Shown here: positions 45,674 through 54,755 of the stretch, in pieces
How positions within the stretch are numbered: the stretch's first letter is position 1
Layout: each line of letters begins with the position of its first letter
NCBI GenBank assembly: GCA_030429955.1
Contig: JAUIGO010000001.1
Coordinates: 62,001-126,000 of the forward strand
Reading direction: 5' to 3'
Source of the DNA: Bacteroidia bacterium
Lineage (GTDB): Bacteria > Bacteroidota > Bacteroidia > Flavobacteriales > Flavobacteriaceae
Length of the DNA stretch: 64,000 nt
Translations under genes and position numbers: made by a program
The notes under the pieces: model-generated
The model's database searches: none
What the model was told of the DNA's origin: nothing
Seen by the model: the letters and a program-made list of their open reading frames with translations, nothing else

Positions 45674-46834
45674 TTATAATGTGCCTCTATTGGCTTGTTC
45701 ACGCTCTATAGACTCAAAAAGTGCCTTAAAGTTCCCTGCTCCAAAACCTCGAGCTCCCATTCGTTGAATAATTTCAAAGAACAAAGTTGGTCTATCTTCA
45801 ACTGGTTTTGTGAAAATTTGAAGTAGGTAGCCTTCTTCGTCTGCATCAACTAAAATGGATAGTTTTTGAAGTTCTTTAATATCTTCCTTCATCATATCCA
45901 TGTGTGAGCCTAAACGACGCGGAATATCATCATAATAAGCTTGTGGAGGTGGTGGTAAAAACTCAATACCTCTTGCTTTTAATTGGGCAACAGTTTTAAT
46001 AATGTCATCTGTTGCTACTGCAATATGCTGAACGCCTGAGCCTTCATAAAAGTCAAGATATTCTTCAATTTGCGATTTTTTGGCTGCTTTTGCTGGTTCG
46101 TTGATTGGAAACTTGATCCTACCATTACCATTGCTCATTACTTTACTCATCAATGCTGAGTATTCTGTATGGATTTGCTTATCATCAAACGATAAGAAGT
46201 TTACAAATCCCATGACATCTTCGTACCATTTTACCCAAACATTCATTTGGTTCCAGCCAACGTTACCTACCATGTGGTCAATGTATTTTAATCCTGTTGG
46301 TTCCGGATTGTAATCTGATTTCCACTCAACAAATTCAGGCATGAATACACCTTTATAGTTTTTGCGCTCTACAAACATGTGAACCGTTTCGCCGTACGTG
46401 TAAATTCCTGCTCTCACAACCTCACCATGTTCGTCCTTTTCAACAACAGGTTCCATGTAAGATTTTGCGCCTCGTTTTGTGGTTTCTTCATAAGATTTTC
46501 GTGCATCATCTACCCAAAGTGCTATGACTTTTACACCATCACCATGTTTTACGATATGGTCGTTTATTGGTGATTTGCTGTTTAATGGTGTTGTTAAAAC
46601 TAATCTTATTTTGTCTTGCTTCAATACATAACTCACTGAATCTCTTGAACCTGTTTCTAAGCCTTTATAAGCATAGGATTGAAACCCAAAAGCTGTTTTG
46701 TAAAAGTGAGCCGATTGTTTAGCGTTACCAACGTAAAACTCGACATAATCTGTGCCTAAAAGCGGAAGGAAGTCTTGTGCTCCTTCAAATATTTTTTCTA
46801 AACCGTAGTTTACTGATTTTACTTCTTTACTCAT
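45674..46834 (-). CDS. hppD: 4-hydroxyphenylpyruvate dioxygenase
   Basis: 386 residues from the ATG at 46834; the upstream extension (MSFSPLGRLRGAFK) reads through a palindromic repeat and is rejected. It converts 4-hydroxyphenylpyruvate to homogentisate in tyrosine degradation, using Fe(II). Signatures are the VOC folds, DHMVGNVGWNQMNVWVKWY, VQHIAVATDDI and the C-terminus FFEIIQRMGARGFGAGNFKALFE, carrying the His, His and Glu ligands. The next gene upstream in the same direction is hmgA, which acts on its product. Confidence 0.95.
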   Translation of the reverse strand: MSKEVKSVNYGLEKIFEGAQDFLPLLGTDYVEFYVGNAKQSAHFYKTAFGFQSYAYKGLETGSRDSVSYVLKQDKIRLVLTTPLNSKSPINDHIVKHGDGVKVIALWVDDARKSYEETTKRGAKSYMEPVVEKDEHGEVVRAGIYTYGETVHMFVERKNYKGVFMPEFVEWKSDYNPEPTGLKYIDHMVGNVGWNQMNVWVKWYEDVMGFVNFLSFDDKQIHTEYSALMSKVMSNGNGRIKFPINEPAKAAKKSQIEEYLDFYEGSGVQHIAVATDDIIKTVAQLKARGIEFLPPPPQAYYDDIPRRLGSHMDMMKEDIKELQKLSILVDADEEGYLLQIFTKPVEDRPTLFFEIIQRMGARGFGAGNFKALFESIEREQANRGTL

Positions 46835-46853
46835 TTTAAAAGCCCCTCTTAAT

Positions 46854-46945
46854 CTCCCCAAAGGGGAGAAACTCAAAACGGGAATTTGAGTTCTTGTTTT
46901 AAAAAATATATTATCTCCACCTTAAATTCCTTCCCTTTGGGAAGG
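46854..46945. repeat. Two-palindrome intergenic repeat between hppD and hmgA
   Basis: CTCCCC-AAA-GGGGAG (46854-46868) and CCTTCCC-TTT-GGGAAGG (46929-46945) flank a third dyad AACTCAAA/TTTGAGTT (46870-46892). A related element CCTCTCC-AAA-GGAGAGG occurs at 61251-61267. Such palindromes are common mobile-type intergenic repeats in flavobacteria. Confidence 0.7.
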
Positions 46946-48109
46946 TTAGGATGGGCTCAACCATGATTTATAATAATCTTCATCTGCTATTTTCATTGCT
47001 TCTTCAGTAACCATTAAAGGTTTAAATGTGTCTACCATGACTGCTAACTCATCCGTTTTAACTTTACCAATGCTTCGCTCTGTAGCTCCAGGATGCGGAC
47101 CATGTGGTATTCCTGCTGGATGTAAAGAAATGTGTCCAGCATCAATATCATTTCTGCTCATAAAATCGCCATCAACATAATACAGAACCTCGTCGCTATC
47201 AATATTACTGTGATTGTAAGGTGCAGGAATAGCTTCAGGATGATAATCATACAAACGTGGTACAAAGCTACATACTACAAATGCATCAGTTTCAAAGGTT
47301 TGATGCACAGGAGGCGGTTGGTGTATTCGACCTGTTATAGGCTCAAAATCATGTATTGAAAAGGCATAAGGATAATTAAAACCATCATAGCCAACCACAT
47401 CAAAAGGATGTGTAGCGTAGACCATTTCAAAAATATCGTTTTGCTTTTTTACTTTTATTAAAAACTCTCCTGTTTCATTATGTGTTTCGAGTTCTTGAGG
47501 TTGACGAATATCGCGTTCACAGAAAGGAGAATGTTCTAATAACTGACCGAACCAATTTCTGTAGCGTTTTGGTGTGTAAATTGGCCTGCGTGATTCCACA
47601 ATAAACAAACGATTATCTTCAGTGTCAAAATCTAGTTTGTAAATAATACCTCTTGGCACTAATAAGTAATCGCCATACTTAAAATCGAGATTACCAAGCA
47701 TTGTTCTGAGTTTTCCTGTTCCTTTATGGATAAAGATAAGCTCGTCTGCATCTGTGTTTTTATAAAAATAATCGCGTGTTGATGCTTTAGGTGCTGCTAG
47801 AATAATGGTACAATCACTATTGGTTAAAACGGCTTTTCTACTTTCTAAATAATCGTTTTCTGGTTTTACTTGAAACCCTTTAAAACGATAGGATTGTATG
47901 TGGTTTGATTTTGCAATTTTTGGTGCAACGCTATATTGTTTTCTTATTTCTTTGACTTGTGTTGGTCTATGCTCATGGTATGAGTTTGTTGACATTCCAT
48001 CAAACCCAATGGTGCCAAATAATTGTTCAGCATAAAGACTACCATCTGGCTTTCTAAACTGTGTATGTCTTTTAGGAGGTATCTTTCCTAATTTATGATA
48101 AAAAGGCAT
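46946..48109 (-). CDS. hmgA: Homogentisate 1,2-dioxygenase
   Basis: 387 residues. It opens homogentisate to maleylacetoacetate; Fe(II) cupin-type enzyme. Typical segments are MPFYHKLGKIPPKRHTQFRK, GDYLLVPRGIIYKL, YDYHPEAIPAPYNHSN and ISLHPAGIPHGPHPG with His/Glu ligands. It is somewhat shorter than animal and proteobacterial enzymes, as is usual in Bacteroidota. It is upstream of hppD in the same orientation. A palindromic 18-nt sequence lies 28-45 nt before the start. Confidence 0.93.
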   Translation of the reverse strand: MPFYHKLGKIPPKRHTQFRKPDGSLYAEQLFGTIGFDGMSTNSYHEHRPTQVKEIRKQYSVAPKIAKSNHIQSYRFKGFQVKPENDYLESRKAVLTNSDCTIILAAPKASTRDYFYKNTDADELIFIHKGTGKLRTMLGNLDFKYGDYLLVPRGIIYKLDFDTEDNRLFIVESRRPIYTPKRYRNWFGQLLEHSPFCERDIRQPQELETHNETGEFLIKVKKQNDIFEMVYATHPFDVVGYDGFNYPYAFSIHDFEPITGRIHQPPPVHQTFETDAFVVCSFVPRLYDYHPEAIPAPYNHSNIDSDEVLYYVDGDFMSRNDIDAGHISLHPAGIPHGPHPGATERSIGKVKTDELAVMVDTFKPLMVTEEAMKIADEDYYKSWLSPS

Positions 48110-48136
48110 TTTTTTTAAGTTAAAAATTGATATTTA

Positions 48137-48154
48137 CATACCTCAAAAGGTATG
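48137..48154. promoter_or_regulatory. Palindrome in the hmgA upstream region
   Basis: CATACCT-CAAA-AGGTATG, a 7-bp dyad 28-45 nt before the hmgA start at 48109. A possible operator or leader hairpin; not a terminator because no T run follows. Confidence 0.4.
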
Positions 48155-48292
48155 CATCTAATTGTTTTAAAGATACAAAAATGAGTGCTTATTCAGGATT
48201 TCTTTTGATAAGAAATTGAAGATGTTTTAATAAGCCGTTCCAAAAAGGTTTCATATTAAACAAATATCGTAAAAAAAGAGATACTAAACAAT

Positions 48293-48307
48293 ACTTCGAC
48301 TGCGCTC
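48293..48307. repeat. Partial copy of the REP-like repeat
   Basis: ACTTCGACTGCGCTC is the reverse complement of the core at 18761-18775. The surrounding gap 48110-48330 has no ORF longer than about 21 codons. Confidence 0.55.
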
Positions 48308-48330
48308 TATGTAACAAAATAACCATGCAA

Positions 48331-50574
48331 TTAAAACCAAAACCCTACATTAAAAAACCAATTGCTTTGACTTATTTCTGGAGACCACGTGTATTTTATT
48401 TCTATAGGACCTAGAAATGTTTCCATACCATAACCTAAGGCATAACCACTGTAATCTGGTGAGGTGAACCATTCGCCATTAGTAAAGAGATCATTGCCAA
48501 CATTGCCATAATTTGCAGCTAAACTAATATGGTGTTTATCTGCTATTTCATAATCCAAATTTATAGTGCCTTTTACAAAGCCATCACCAATAATTGAGAT
48601 ATAGTCATAGCCATAAAACGAAATAAAATTATTGATTAAGTTTTGGCCATAACCACCAAGTGCAAAATTGAGAGAATTATTAGAATCTTCACCTACTTTA
48701 AAGCCACCTTCTGAACCTAAAAGAACAGAAAATTTATCTGAAAAACTTAAAGCATAACCAATGTTTGCTTTAGCAATTGAAAATTGAGAAAAATTATTAT
48801 TAAAATCTGATGATGATAAATACAACTGAAAATTACCATCAAACAAGAAACCTTTGTCTGGAAAGTATTTGTTATTGTAAGTATCAAATTTAAGGTTGCC
48901 AAATAGGCTAAAAAAATCACTTTTTTCAAAGGTTGTTTGCTCAATTTCGTCTTCGGTTTCTTCAACAAAGGTATCTGATGTTATTTTAAGGCGTTTGTGC
49001 TCTGCTCCAAATTTTAAAGAAAAATCCTTTCGGAAAAGTGTTTGTACAAAAAATTGATTGGTTTGATCTGTAAGCTTTATATCAGCTTTTTTTAGCCCAA
49101 CAATATCCAATTCGCCTTCATCTAAAAACAACGAAGCATTAACACTTTTATGAAATGTGTTATATCTAGATTTTAAGCCAATACTCCAGTAAAATCCTTT
49201 GTCTATATAATATTCGAAATTATAACGTACGTTATCTCCCAAAATCATATCAAAAGAAGCCAAATCATTTTTAAACAATAGCTGTTTTTGAGTTAAGTTT
49301 ATTAAAGCAGCACTTTTGTAAAGATCGTCATAATGCACACCAAACTTTAAAAAGGTTTTATTTGAACTCTCTTTTAAATTCACAATTAAATCATGACCAT
49401 CATCATTAGGTTCAAAATCATACAAAAAGCTATCAAAATTCTGAGTGGCTACAATATTATTAATGCCTTTGCTAAACTGATCATAACTAATGGTTTCATT
49501 GGGCTTAAGCTTAAGCTTGCCTAGAATGTAGGATCGTGTGTATTTTTCGTTGCCTTTAGTATCAATTTTCTTAATTCGTAAGCTATCAGCTGCTACAATT
49601 TTTATCTTTTTAACTGACGCTTTAGCTTGATTTCTCACAATGACCTTTAGTTGCTCTTGCTTTTCAATAGCAGCAATTCGACCATTTTCAATAATTTGTT
49701 TTCCATATTGAAAAGAGACAACGTTGTAACTTTTAATATTAGGTTTTATGTAAACATCTGTTTTATTGGCCTTATCTTTCATGGCATTGATGGTTCTGAA
49801 ATTACTTATCTGAAGTAAAATATTTGGTGCAGAAGTCAGCTCTGTACGCTCTGCCAAACCATCTTGAACATCAACTCCAATAATGATGTCCATGCCTTTT
49901 GCTCTAAGTTCGTCAATAGGATAATTATTTACCACGCCTCCATCTATCAGAATTTTATTATCAATAATAACAGGTTGAAATAAAGAAGGCAATGCTCCAC
50001 TGGCTGCAATGGCTTGAGGTAAACTACCACTGTTTAAAATGACAGGTTCGCCAGTTTCAATATTGGTTGCAATACAGAAGAATGGAATTGGAAGGTTTTC
50101 AAAATCTTCAATACCACTCACATGCAACATGAGTTTTGAAAACAAATTAAACACATTCTGGCCTCTTGAAATTGCCGAAGGAATCTGAACCTTAAAGTTA
50201 TTAAAAGGCAAGGTTATGGCATATTTTTCGGAGTTATCACGTTCATAAAATGTTTTGGCGTTTCGAGGTAAATTATCGCTAATAAGTTCATCAAAATCTA
50301 CACTTTTAAAAATGGAATCTATTTGTTTTCCAGAATAACCTGAAGCATAAAGACCACCAATAATGGCTCCCATACTTGTACCTGCGACATAGTCTATTTT
50401 TACACCAAGGCTATCAATGGTTTTTAATGCACCAATATGTGCTAAACCTTTTGCACCACCACCACTTAACACCAAACCAACTTTTGGGTTTTGGGTTTTA
50501 GCAAGCTCATTTTGCGCTTTGGCTAGAAACGAAATGAGTAAGCATAAGAATAATATGGTTAAAGACTTTTTCAA
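48331..50574 (-). CDS. Patatin-like phospholipase with BamA-type C-terminal barrel
   Basis: 747 residues from a TTG at 50574, which gives signal peptide MKKSLTILFLCLLISFLAKAQ; the longer GTG start (50625) lies within uvrC and adds an unlikely leader. Patatin domain: GLVLSGGGAKGLAHIG (oxyanion loop, residues 33-48), nucleophile Ser67 in GTSMG, and DGGVVNNYP (Asp). After residue 340 a POTRA-like region (IDTKGNEKYTRSYILGKLKLKPNETI) and a barrel ending WFFNVGFWF indicate a PlpD-type autotransporter. It starts 1 nt after the uvrC stop. Confidence 0.9.
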   Translation of the reverse strand: MKKSLTILFLCLLISFLAKAQNELAKTQNPKVGLVLSGGGAKGLAHIGALKTIDSLGVKIDYVAGTSMGAIIGGLYASGYSGKQIDSIFKSVDFDELISDNLPRNAKTFYERDNSEKYAITLPFNNFKVQIPSAISRGQNVFNLFSKLMLHVSGIEDFENLPIPFFCIATNIETGEPVILNSGSLPQAIAASGALPSLFQPVIIDNKILIDGGVVNNYPIDELRAKGMDIIIGVDVQDGLAERTELTSAPNILLQISNFRTINAMKDKANKTDVYIKPNIKSYNVVSFQYGKQIIENGRIAAIEKQEQLKVIVRNQAKASVKKIKIVAADSLRIKKIDTKGNEKYTRSYILGKLKLKPNETISYDQFSKGINNIVATQNFDSFLYDFEPNDDGHDLIVNLKESSNKTFLKFGVHYDDLYKSAALINLTQKQLLFKNDLASFDMILGDNVRYNFEYYIDKGFYWSIGLKSRYNTFHKSVNASLFLDEGELDIVGLKKADIKLTDQTNQFFVQTLFRKDFSLKFGAEHKRLKITSDTFVEETEDEIEQTTFEKSDFFSLFGNLKFDTYNNKYFPDKGFLFDGNFQLYLSSSDFNNNFSQFSIAKANIGYALSFSDKFSVLLGSEGGFKVGEDSNNSLNFALGGYGQNLINNFISFYGYDYISIIGDGFVKGTINLDYEIADKHHISLAANYGNVGNDLFTNGEWFTSPDYSGYALGYGMETFLGPIEIKYTWSPEISQSNWFFNVGFWF

Positions 50575-50575
50575 T

Positions 50576-52372
50576 TTATTCTTTTTGATGATAATAATTA
50601 TAAATTTTTTGTGCTCTCGAGACACCTACAACATCTTCCAGCTCATCTAACTTTGCAAACGAAATTCGTTTTGCCGACTTGAAATGTTTTAACAAATCAA
50701 CAATAGTTTTTTCGCCAACACCTGGAATGGTTTCAAGCTCTGTATTTAACGCACTTTTACTGCGTTTATTTCTGTGGTGCTCAATGCCAAATCGATGCGC
50801 TTCGTTTCTTAATTGCTGAATGATTTTAAGAGTCTCGCTTTTTTTATCTAAATATAGTGGAATTGGATCATTTGGATAGAATAATTCTTCTAAACGTTTT
50901 GCAATTCCGATAATGGCAATTTTCCCTCTTAGGTTCAATGCATCTAAACTTTTTAGAGCTGATGATAATTGCCCTTTGCCTCCATCAATAATTATGAGTT
51001 GAGGCAGTGATTTTTTTTCCTCCAACAAGCGTTTGTAACGTCTGTAAACTACTTCTTCCATCGATGCAAAATCATCTGGTCCTTCAACGGTTTTAATATT
51101 AAAATGTCTGTAATCTTTCTTACTTGGCTTTCCGTTTTTAAACACCACACATGCAGCAACAGGATTTGTACCTTGTATGTTACTATTATCAAAACATTCA
51201 ATATGTCGCGGTTCTTCTTTGAGTCGTAAATCGGCTTTCATTTGTGCCATGATGCGATTGGCATGTCTGTCTGGATCTACAATTTTTACTTGCTTTAGTT
51301 GCTCCAGTCTATAATACTTGGCATTTCTGATTGATAAATCTAAAATGTGTTTTTTATCGCCTAATTTCGGAATGGTCACTTTTACATCATCTCCGACATC
51401 AATTTTAAAAGGCACGTAAATTTCTTTAGATTGTGAGTTGAATCGTTGTCTAATTTCTACAATCGCTATTTCTAATAACTCCTTGTCAGTTTCGTCGAGT
51501 TTCTTTTTAATTTCAAGCGTATGCGAACGTACAATGGAACCTAATGATATTTGCAAAAAATTCACATAAGCATAGCTTTCATCGCTAACAATGGAGAACA
51601 CATCAACATTGTTAATTTTTGGGTTTACAATGGTTGATTTGGCTTGATAGTTTTCTAAAATATCAACCTTTTCCTTTACTTTTTGGGCTTCTTCAAAGTG
51701 CATGTCTTTTGCAAGATTGTGCATTTGCCTTTTAAAGCGTTGTAGTGAATCTTTAAAATTTCCTTTTAAAATTTCACGAATGGCTTTTATGTTTTCTTCG
51801 TATTCTTGAACTGTTTCATAACCTTCACAAGCACCTTTACAATTTCCTAAGTGATATTCTAAGCAAACTTTATACTTACCAGCATCAATTTTTTCTTGCG
51901 ACAAATCGTAATTACAGGTTCGTAATTGATACAAGCCTCTTATTAAATCCAGTAAAGTATAAACGGTTTTTACACTTGTATAAGGGCCAAAATATTCGCT
52001 TCCATCTTTTATAAGTCGTCTTGTTTGGAACACTCTTGGGAAACGTTCATTTTTTATACAAATCCAAGGGTATGATTTATCGTCCTTCAACAATACATTA
52101 TAACGTGGCTTGTGCTTTTTTATAAGATTATTCTCTAATAAAAGCGCATCAGTTTCAGTTTCAACCACAATGTGTTTAATGTTGGCAATTTTTTTTACAA
52201 GAATGCGCGTTTTACCATTCTCGTGCGTTTTAGTAAAATAGGAGCTAACTCTTTTTTTTAAATTTTTGGCTTTCCCAACATAAATAATGGTATCATTTGC
52301 ATCAAAATACTGATACACTCCAGGCGAGTTTGGTAAGGTTTGTAGTTGTATTTCTAAAGGAGATTTAGCCAT
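50576..52372 (-). CDS. uvrC: UvrABC excinuclease subunit UvrC
   Basis: 598 residues. UvrC makes both incisions during nucleotide excision repair. The GIY-YIG domain is at the N-terminus (SPGVYQYFDANDTIIYVGKA), then a cysteine-bearing segment (KVCLEYHLGNCKGACEG), a UVR domain (about 210-245), the RNase H-like nuclease domain (IECFDNSNIQGTNPVA; LIIIDGGKGQLSSA) and a helix-hairpin-helix near the end (LETIPGVGEKTIVDLL). A TACCTTTG -7 box lies 4 nt before the ATG. The following patatin-like gene is coupled. Confidence 0.96.
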   Translation of the reverse strand: MAKSPLEIQLQTLPNSPGVYQYFDANDTIIYVGKAKNLKKRVSSYFTKTHENGKTRILVKKIANIKHIVVETETDALLLENNLIKKHKPRYNVLLKDDKSYPWICIKNERFPRVFQTRRLIKDGSEYFGPYTSVKTVYTLLDLIRGLYQLRTCNYDLSQEKIDAGKYKVCLEYHLGNCKGACEGYETVQEYEENIKAIREILKGNFKDSLQRFKRQMHNLAKDMHFEEAQKVKEKVDILENYQAKSTIVNPKINNVDVFSIVSDESYAYVNFLQISLGSIVRSHTLEIKKKLDETDKELLEIAIVEIRQRFNSQSKEIYVPFKIDVGDDVKVTIPKLGDKKHILDLSIRNAKYYRLEQLKQVKIVDPDRHANRIMAQMKADLRLKEEPRHIECFDNSNIQGTNPVAACVVFKNGKPSKKDYRHFNIKTVEGPDDFASMEEVVYRRYKRLLEEKKSLPQLIIIDGGKGQLSSALKSLDALNLRGKIAIIGIAKRLEELFYPNDPIPLYLDKKSETLKIIQQLRNEAHRFGIEHHRNKRSKSALNTELETIPGVGEKTIVDLLKHFKSAKRISFAKLDELEDVVGVSRAQKIYNYYHQKE

Positions 52373-52376
52373 TACT

Positions 52377-52384
52377 CAAAGGTA
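52377..52384 (-). promoter_or_regulatory. -7 box 4 nt before the uvrC start
   Basis: The minus-strand TACCTTTG matches TAnnTTTG and ends 4 nt before the ATG at 52372, the same spacing as at thiL and panD. Confidence 0.45.
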
Positions 52385-52457
52385 ATAATTCAAACTAAAA
52401 AAGATAGCATTTGCAATATCTTTATCTGTATCTTGCGCCACTTATTTTTAACCATAT

Positions 52458-52883
52458 ATGACAAAGAAAATTGTTGGTAGAGTCGATAAAGTTGACTTTC
52501 CAGAATTAAATTTATTTGATGTTGCTGTAAAAATTGATACAGGAGCTTATACATCTGCAATACATTGTTCAGAAATTATAGAAGAGAACAATACCTTAAG
52601 ATGCACTTTTGAAAGCAAAGGACATCCTAACTTTAGCAGCAGAGATATTGTTTTTAAAAATTATACTTATACTGATGTAAAAAGCAGTAATGGCTATAAA
52701 GAAAATAGATACAAAATTAAGTCTGAAGTGATATTCTTTGGAAAGAAGTACAAGATTAACTTAACTTTAAGCACTAGAGACGATATGAAATTTCCTGTGT
52801 TAATTGGCAGACAATTTTTAAGTAAAAAGTTTTTGGTTGATGTTGATTTGGAAAACCAATCGTTTAACAGCAAAGCATTATGA
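52458..52883 (+). CDS. RimB-like (RimK-associated) retropepsin-type protease
   Basis: 141 residues. Family of ATP-dependent zinc protease (PF05618-type), an aspartic protease fold: the [16 protein letters not shown] motif (Asp27-Thr-Gly, His36) and [18 protein letters not shown] are clear. In pseudomonads the homologue RimB cleaves glutamate tails added by RimK to ribosomal protein S6. Its stop overlaps the rimK start by 4 nt (ATGA), so the two are co-translated. The substrate here is inferred from that system. Confidence 0.88.
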   Translation: MTKKIVGRVDKVDFPELNLFDVAVKIDTGAYTSAIHCSEIIEENNTLRCTFESKGHPNFSSRDIVFKNYTYTDVKSSNGYKENRYKIKSEVIFFGKKYKINLTLSTRDDMKFPVLIGRQFLSKKFLVDVDLENQSFNSKAL

Positions 52884-53755
52884 ACATTGTAATTTTATCA
52901 AGGAATCCTCATTTATATTCTACGCGTCGTCTTATTGAAGAAGGAGAACTTAGAGGTCATAAGGTTGAAGTGATTGACCCTTTAAAATGTGATATTATCA
53001 TTGAAAAGGAAAAACCAACCATTTATTATAAGGATAGATATCTTGATTATGTTGATGCGATCATTCCGCGAATTGGAGCTTCGGTTACCTTTTATGGTTG
53101 TGCTGTTGTTAGACAGTTTGAAATGATGAATGTATTTACCATTTGCACCTCAGATGCCATACAACGCTCAAGAGATAAACTTAGAAGCCTACAGCGCCTT
53201 AGTAAAGCTGGAATTGGGATGCCAAAAACGGTTTTCACTAATTACTCTCGTGATGTTGAAGAAGTGATTGAGCATGTTGGAGGTGTGCCAGTAATTATAA
53301 AATTATTGGAAGGAACACAAGGTTTAGGCGTTGTTTTGGCTGAAACAAAAAATGCAGCAGAATCCGTTCTGGAAGCTTTTAATGGTTTGGAAGCACGAGT
53401 AATAGTTCAGGAATTTATTAAAGAAGCCAAAGGAGCAGATATTAGAGCCTTAATTGTTGATGGACAAGTGGTTGGAGCTATGAAGCGTCAAGGTAAAGAA
53501 GGAGAGTTTCGTTCAAATTTACATCGTGGTGGTTCTGCAAACATCATAAAACTCAATACAGAGGAGTTGAAACTAGCCATGAATGCGTCTCGTGCTTTAA
53601 AACTTCCTGTTTGTGGTGTTGATATGCTTCAATCAGCGAGAGGCCCTTTATTGTTGGAAGTGAATTCAACTCCTGGTTTGGAAGGTATAGAAACGGCAAC
53701 ACATAAAAATATAGCTAGAGCCATTATAACTTATATTGAACGAAATAGAAACTAA
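52880..53755 (+). CDS. rimK: RimK-type alpha-L-glutamate ligase
   Basis: 291 residues, ATP-grasp. It adds glutamate residues to a protein C-terminus; in E. coli and pseudomonads the target is ribosomal protein S6. Motifs are [77 protein letters not shown] and [15 protein letters not shown]. It overlaps the RimB-like gene and is followed 3 nt later by a deacylase-like gene. Confidence 0.93.
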   Translation: MNIVILSRNPHLYSTRRLIEEGELRGHKVEVIDPLKCDIIIEKEKPTIYYKDRYLDYVDAIIPRIGASVTFYGCAVVRQFEMMNVFTICTSDAIQRSRDKLRSLQRLSKAGIGMPKTVFTNYSRDVEEVIEHVGGVPVIIKLLEGTQGLGVVLAETKNAAESVLEAFNGLEARVIVQEFIKEAKGADIRALIVDGQVVGAMKRQGKEGEFRSNLHRGGSANIIKLNTEELKLAMNASRALKLPVCGVDMLQSARGPLLLEVNSTPGLEGIETATHKNIARAIITYIERNRN

Positions 53756-53758
53756 ATC

Positions 53759-54727
53759 ATGAGCGAAAAAGATGTTTTAGAGATATTAGGCGAAAAGGTT
53801 GCTCTTGGCAAAAGCGCAACTGTTAGTTTTAACGTAGCTAAATTGCACACTCAAAACACCATTGATGTTCCTGTAATTATTGAACGTTCAAAAAAACCTG
53901 GCCCTACTGTTTTAATTACAGCTGGAATTCATGGTGATGAAATAAATGGTGTTGAAATTGTACGGCAAATTATTGCTAAAGGCATCAACAAACCAAAAAA
54001 AGGAACTATTATCTGTATTCCTGTGATTAATGTTTTTGGCTTCATTCACATGGATAGGGAGTTCCCAGATGGTCGTGATTTGAATCGTGTGTTTCCTGGA
54101 ACAAAAGGAGGTTCGTTAGCAAGTAGAGTGGCTCATAAACTAATCACTGAAATCGTTCCTCATGCAGATTTAATTATGGACTTTCATACTGGAGGAGCAG
54201 ACCGATTTAATTCAGCACAAATTAGAATTAAGAAAAAAGAGCCCATTTTAAACGAATTAGCTGAGGTCTTTGGCGCTCCTTTTGTTTACTACTCAAAGAA
54301 CCTGAATAAATCGTTTAGAAATACAAGCTATAAGTTAGGTATTCCGATGCTTCTTTTTGAAGGTGGAAAGTCATTTAATATTGATGCTACCATCACAAAT
54401 ACTGGAGTTAATGGTGCTAAACGTGTTTTGCATCATCTTGGTATGCTGAAAACTAATTTTAAAGTTTCACGACCTAAAAAAGCTACTATATATATTTCAG
54501 ATAGTAAATGGCTTAGAGCAAAATATTCAGGAATGTTTAAAGCTTCTATTAAAATCAATTCTTTTGTAAATGAAGGTGATGTTATAGGCCATATTACAGA
54601 TCCTTATGGAAGCTTCAATCATTTTGTAAAAGCTCCAAATAGTGGTTATATCTTTAACATAAATGAGTCGCCTTTGGTGTATCAAGGCGATGCCATTTTT
54701 CATATTTCAACAAAGCTTACCGAGTAA
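53759..54727 (+). CDS. Succinylglutamate desuccinylase/aspartoacylase family protein
   Basis: 322 residues. Zinc hydrolase of the M14-like AstE/ASPA superfamily: GIHGDEINGVE (His58, Glu61) and DFHTGG (His143) as zinc ligands, RDLNRVFPG as substrate loop. It is found in many bacteria next to RimK, where it is proposed to process a glutamate-linked substrate. Here it ends the RimB-RimK operon with no gap, so the three probably act in one protein modification pathway. C-terminal beta barrel-like domain (about 240-320). Confidence 0.88.
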   Translation: MSEKDVLEILGEKVALGKSATVSFNVAKLHTQNTIDVPVIIERSKKPGPTVLITAGIHGDEINGVEIVRQIIAKGINKPKKGTIICIPVINVFGFIHMDREFPDGRDLNRVFPGTKGGSLASRVAHKLITEIVPHADLIMDFHTGGADRFNSAQIRIKKKEPILNELAEVFGAPFVYYSKNLNKSFRNTSYKLGIPMLLFEGGKSFNIDATITNTGVNGAKRVLHHLGMLKTNFKVSRPKKATIYISDSKWLRAKYSGMFKASIKINSFVNEGDVIGHITDPYGSFNHFVKAPNSGYIFNINESPLVYQGDAIFHISTKLTE

Positions 54728-54755
54728 AATTATGTTTTGGATATGAATCTGAAAG

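Noticed and set aside
46835-46945. Rho-independent terminator for hmgA at the CCTTCCCTTTGGGAAGG palindrome
   Set aside because: No T run follows the stem on the minus strand; the pattern and its recurrence at 61251 fit an intergenic repeat better.
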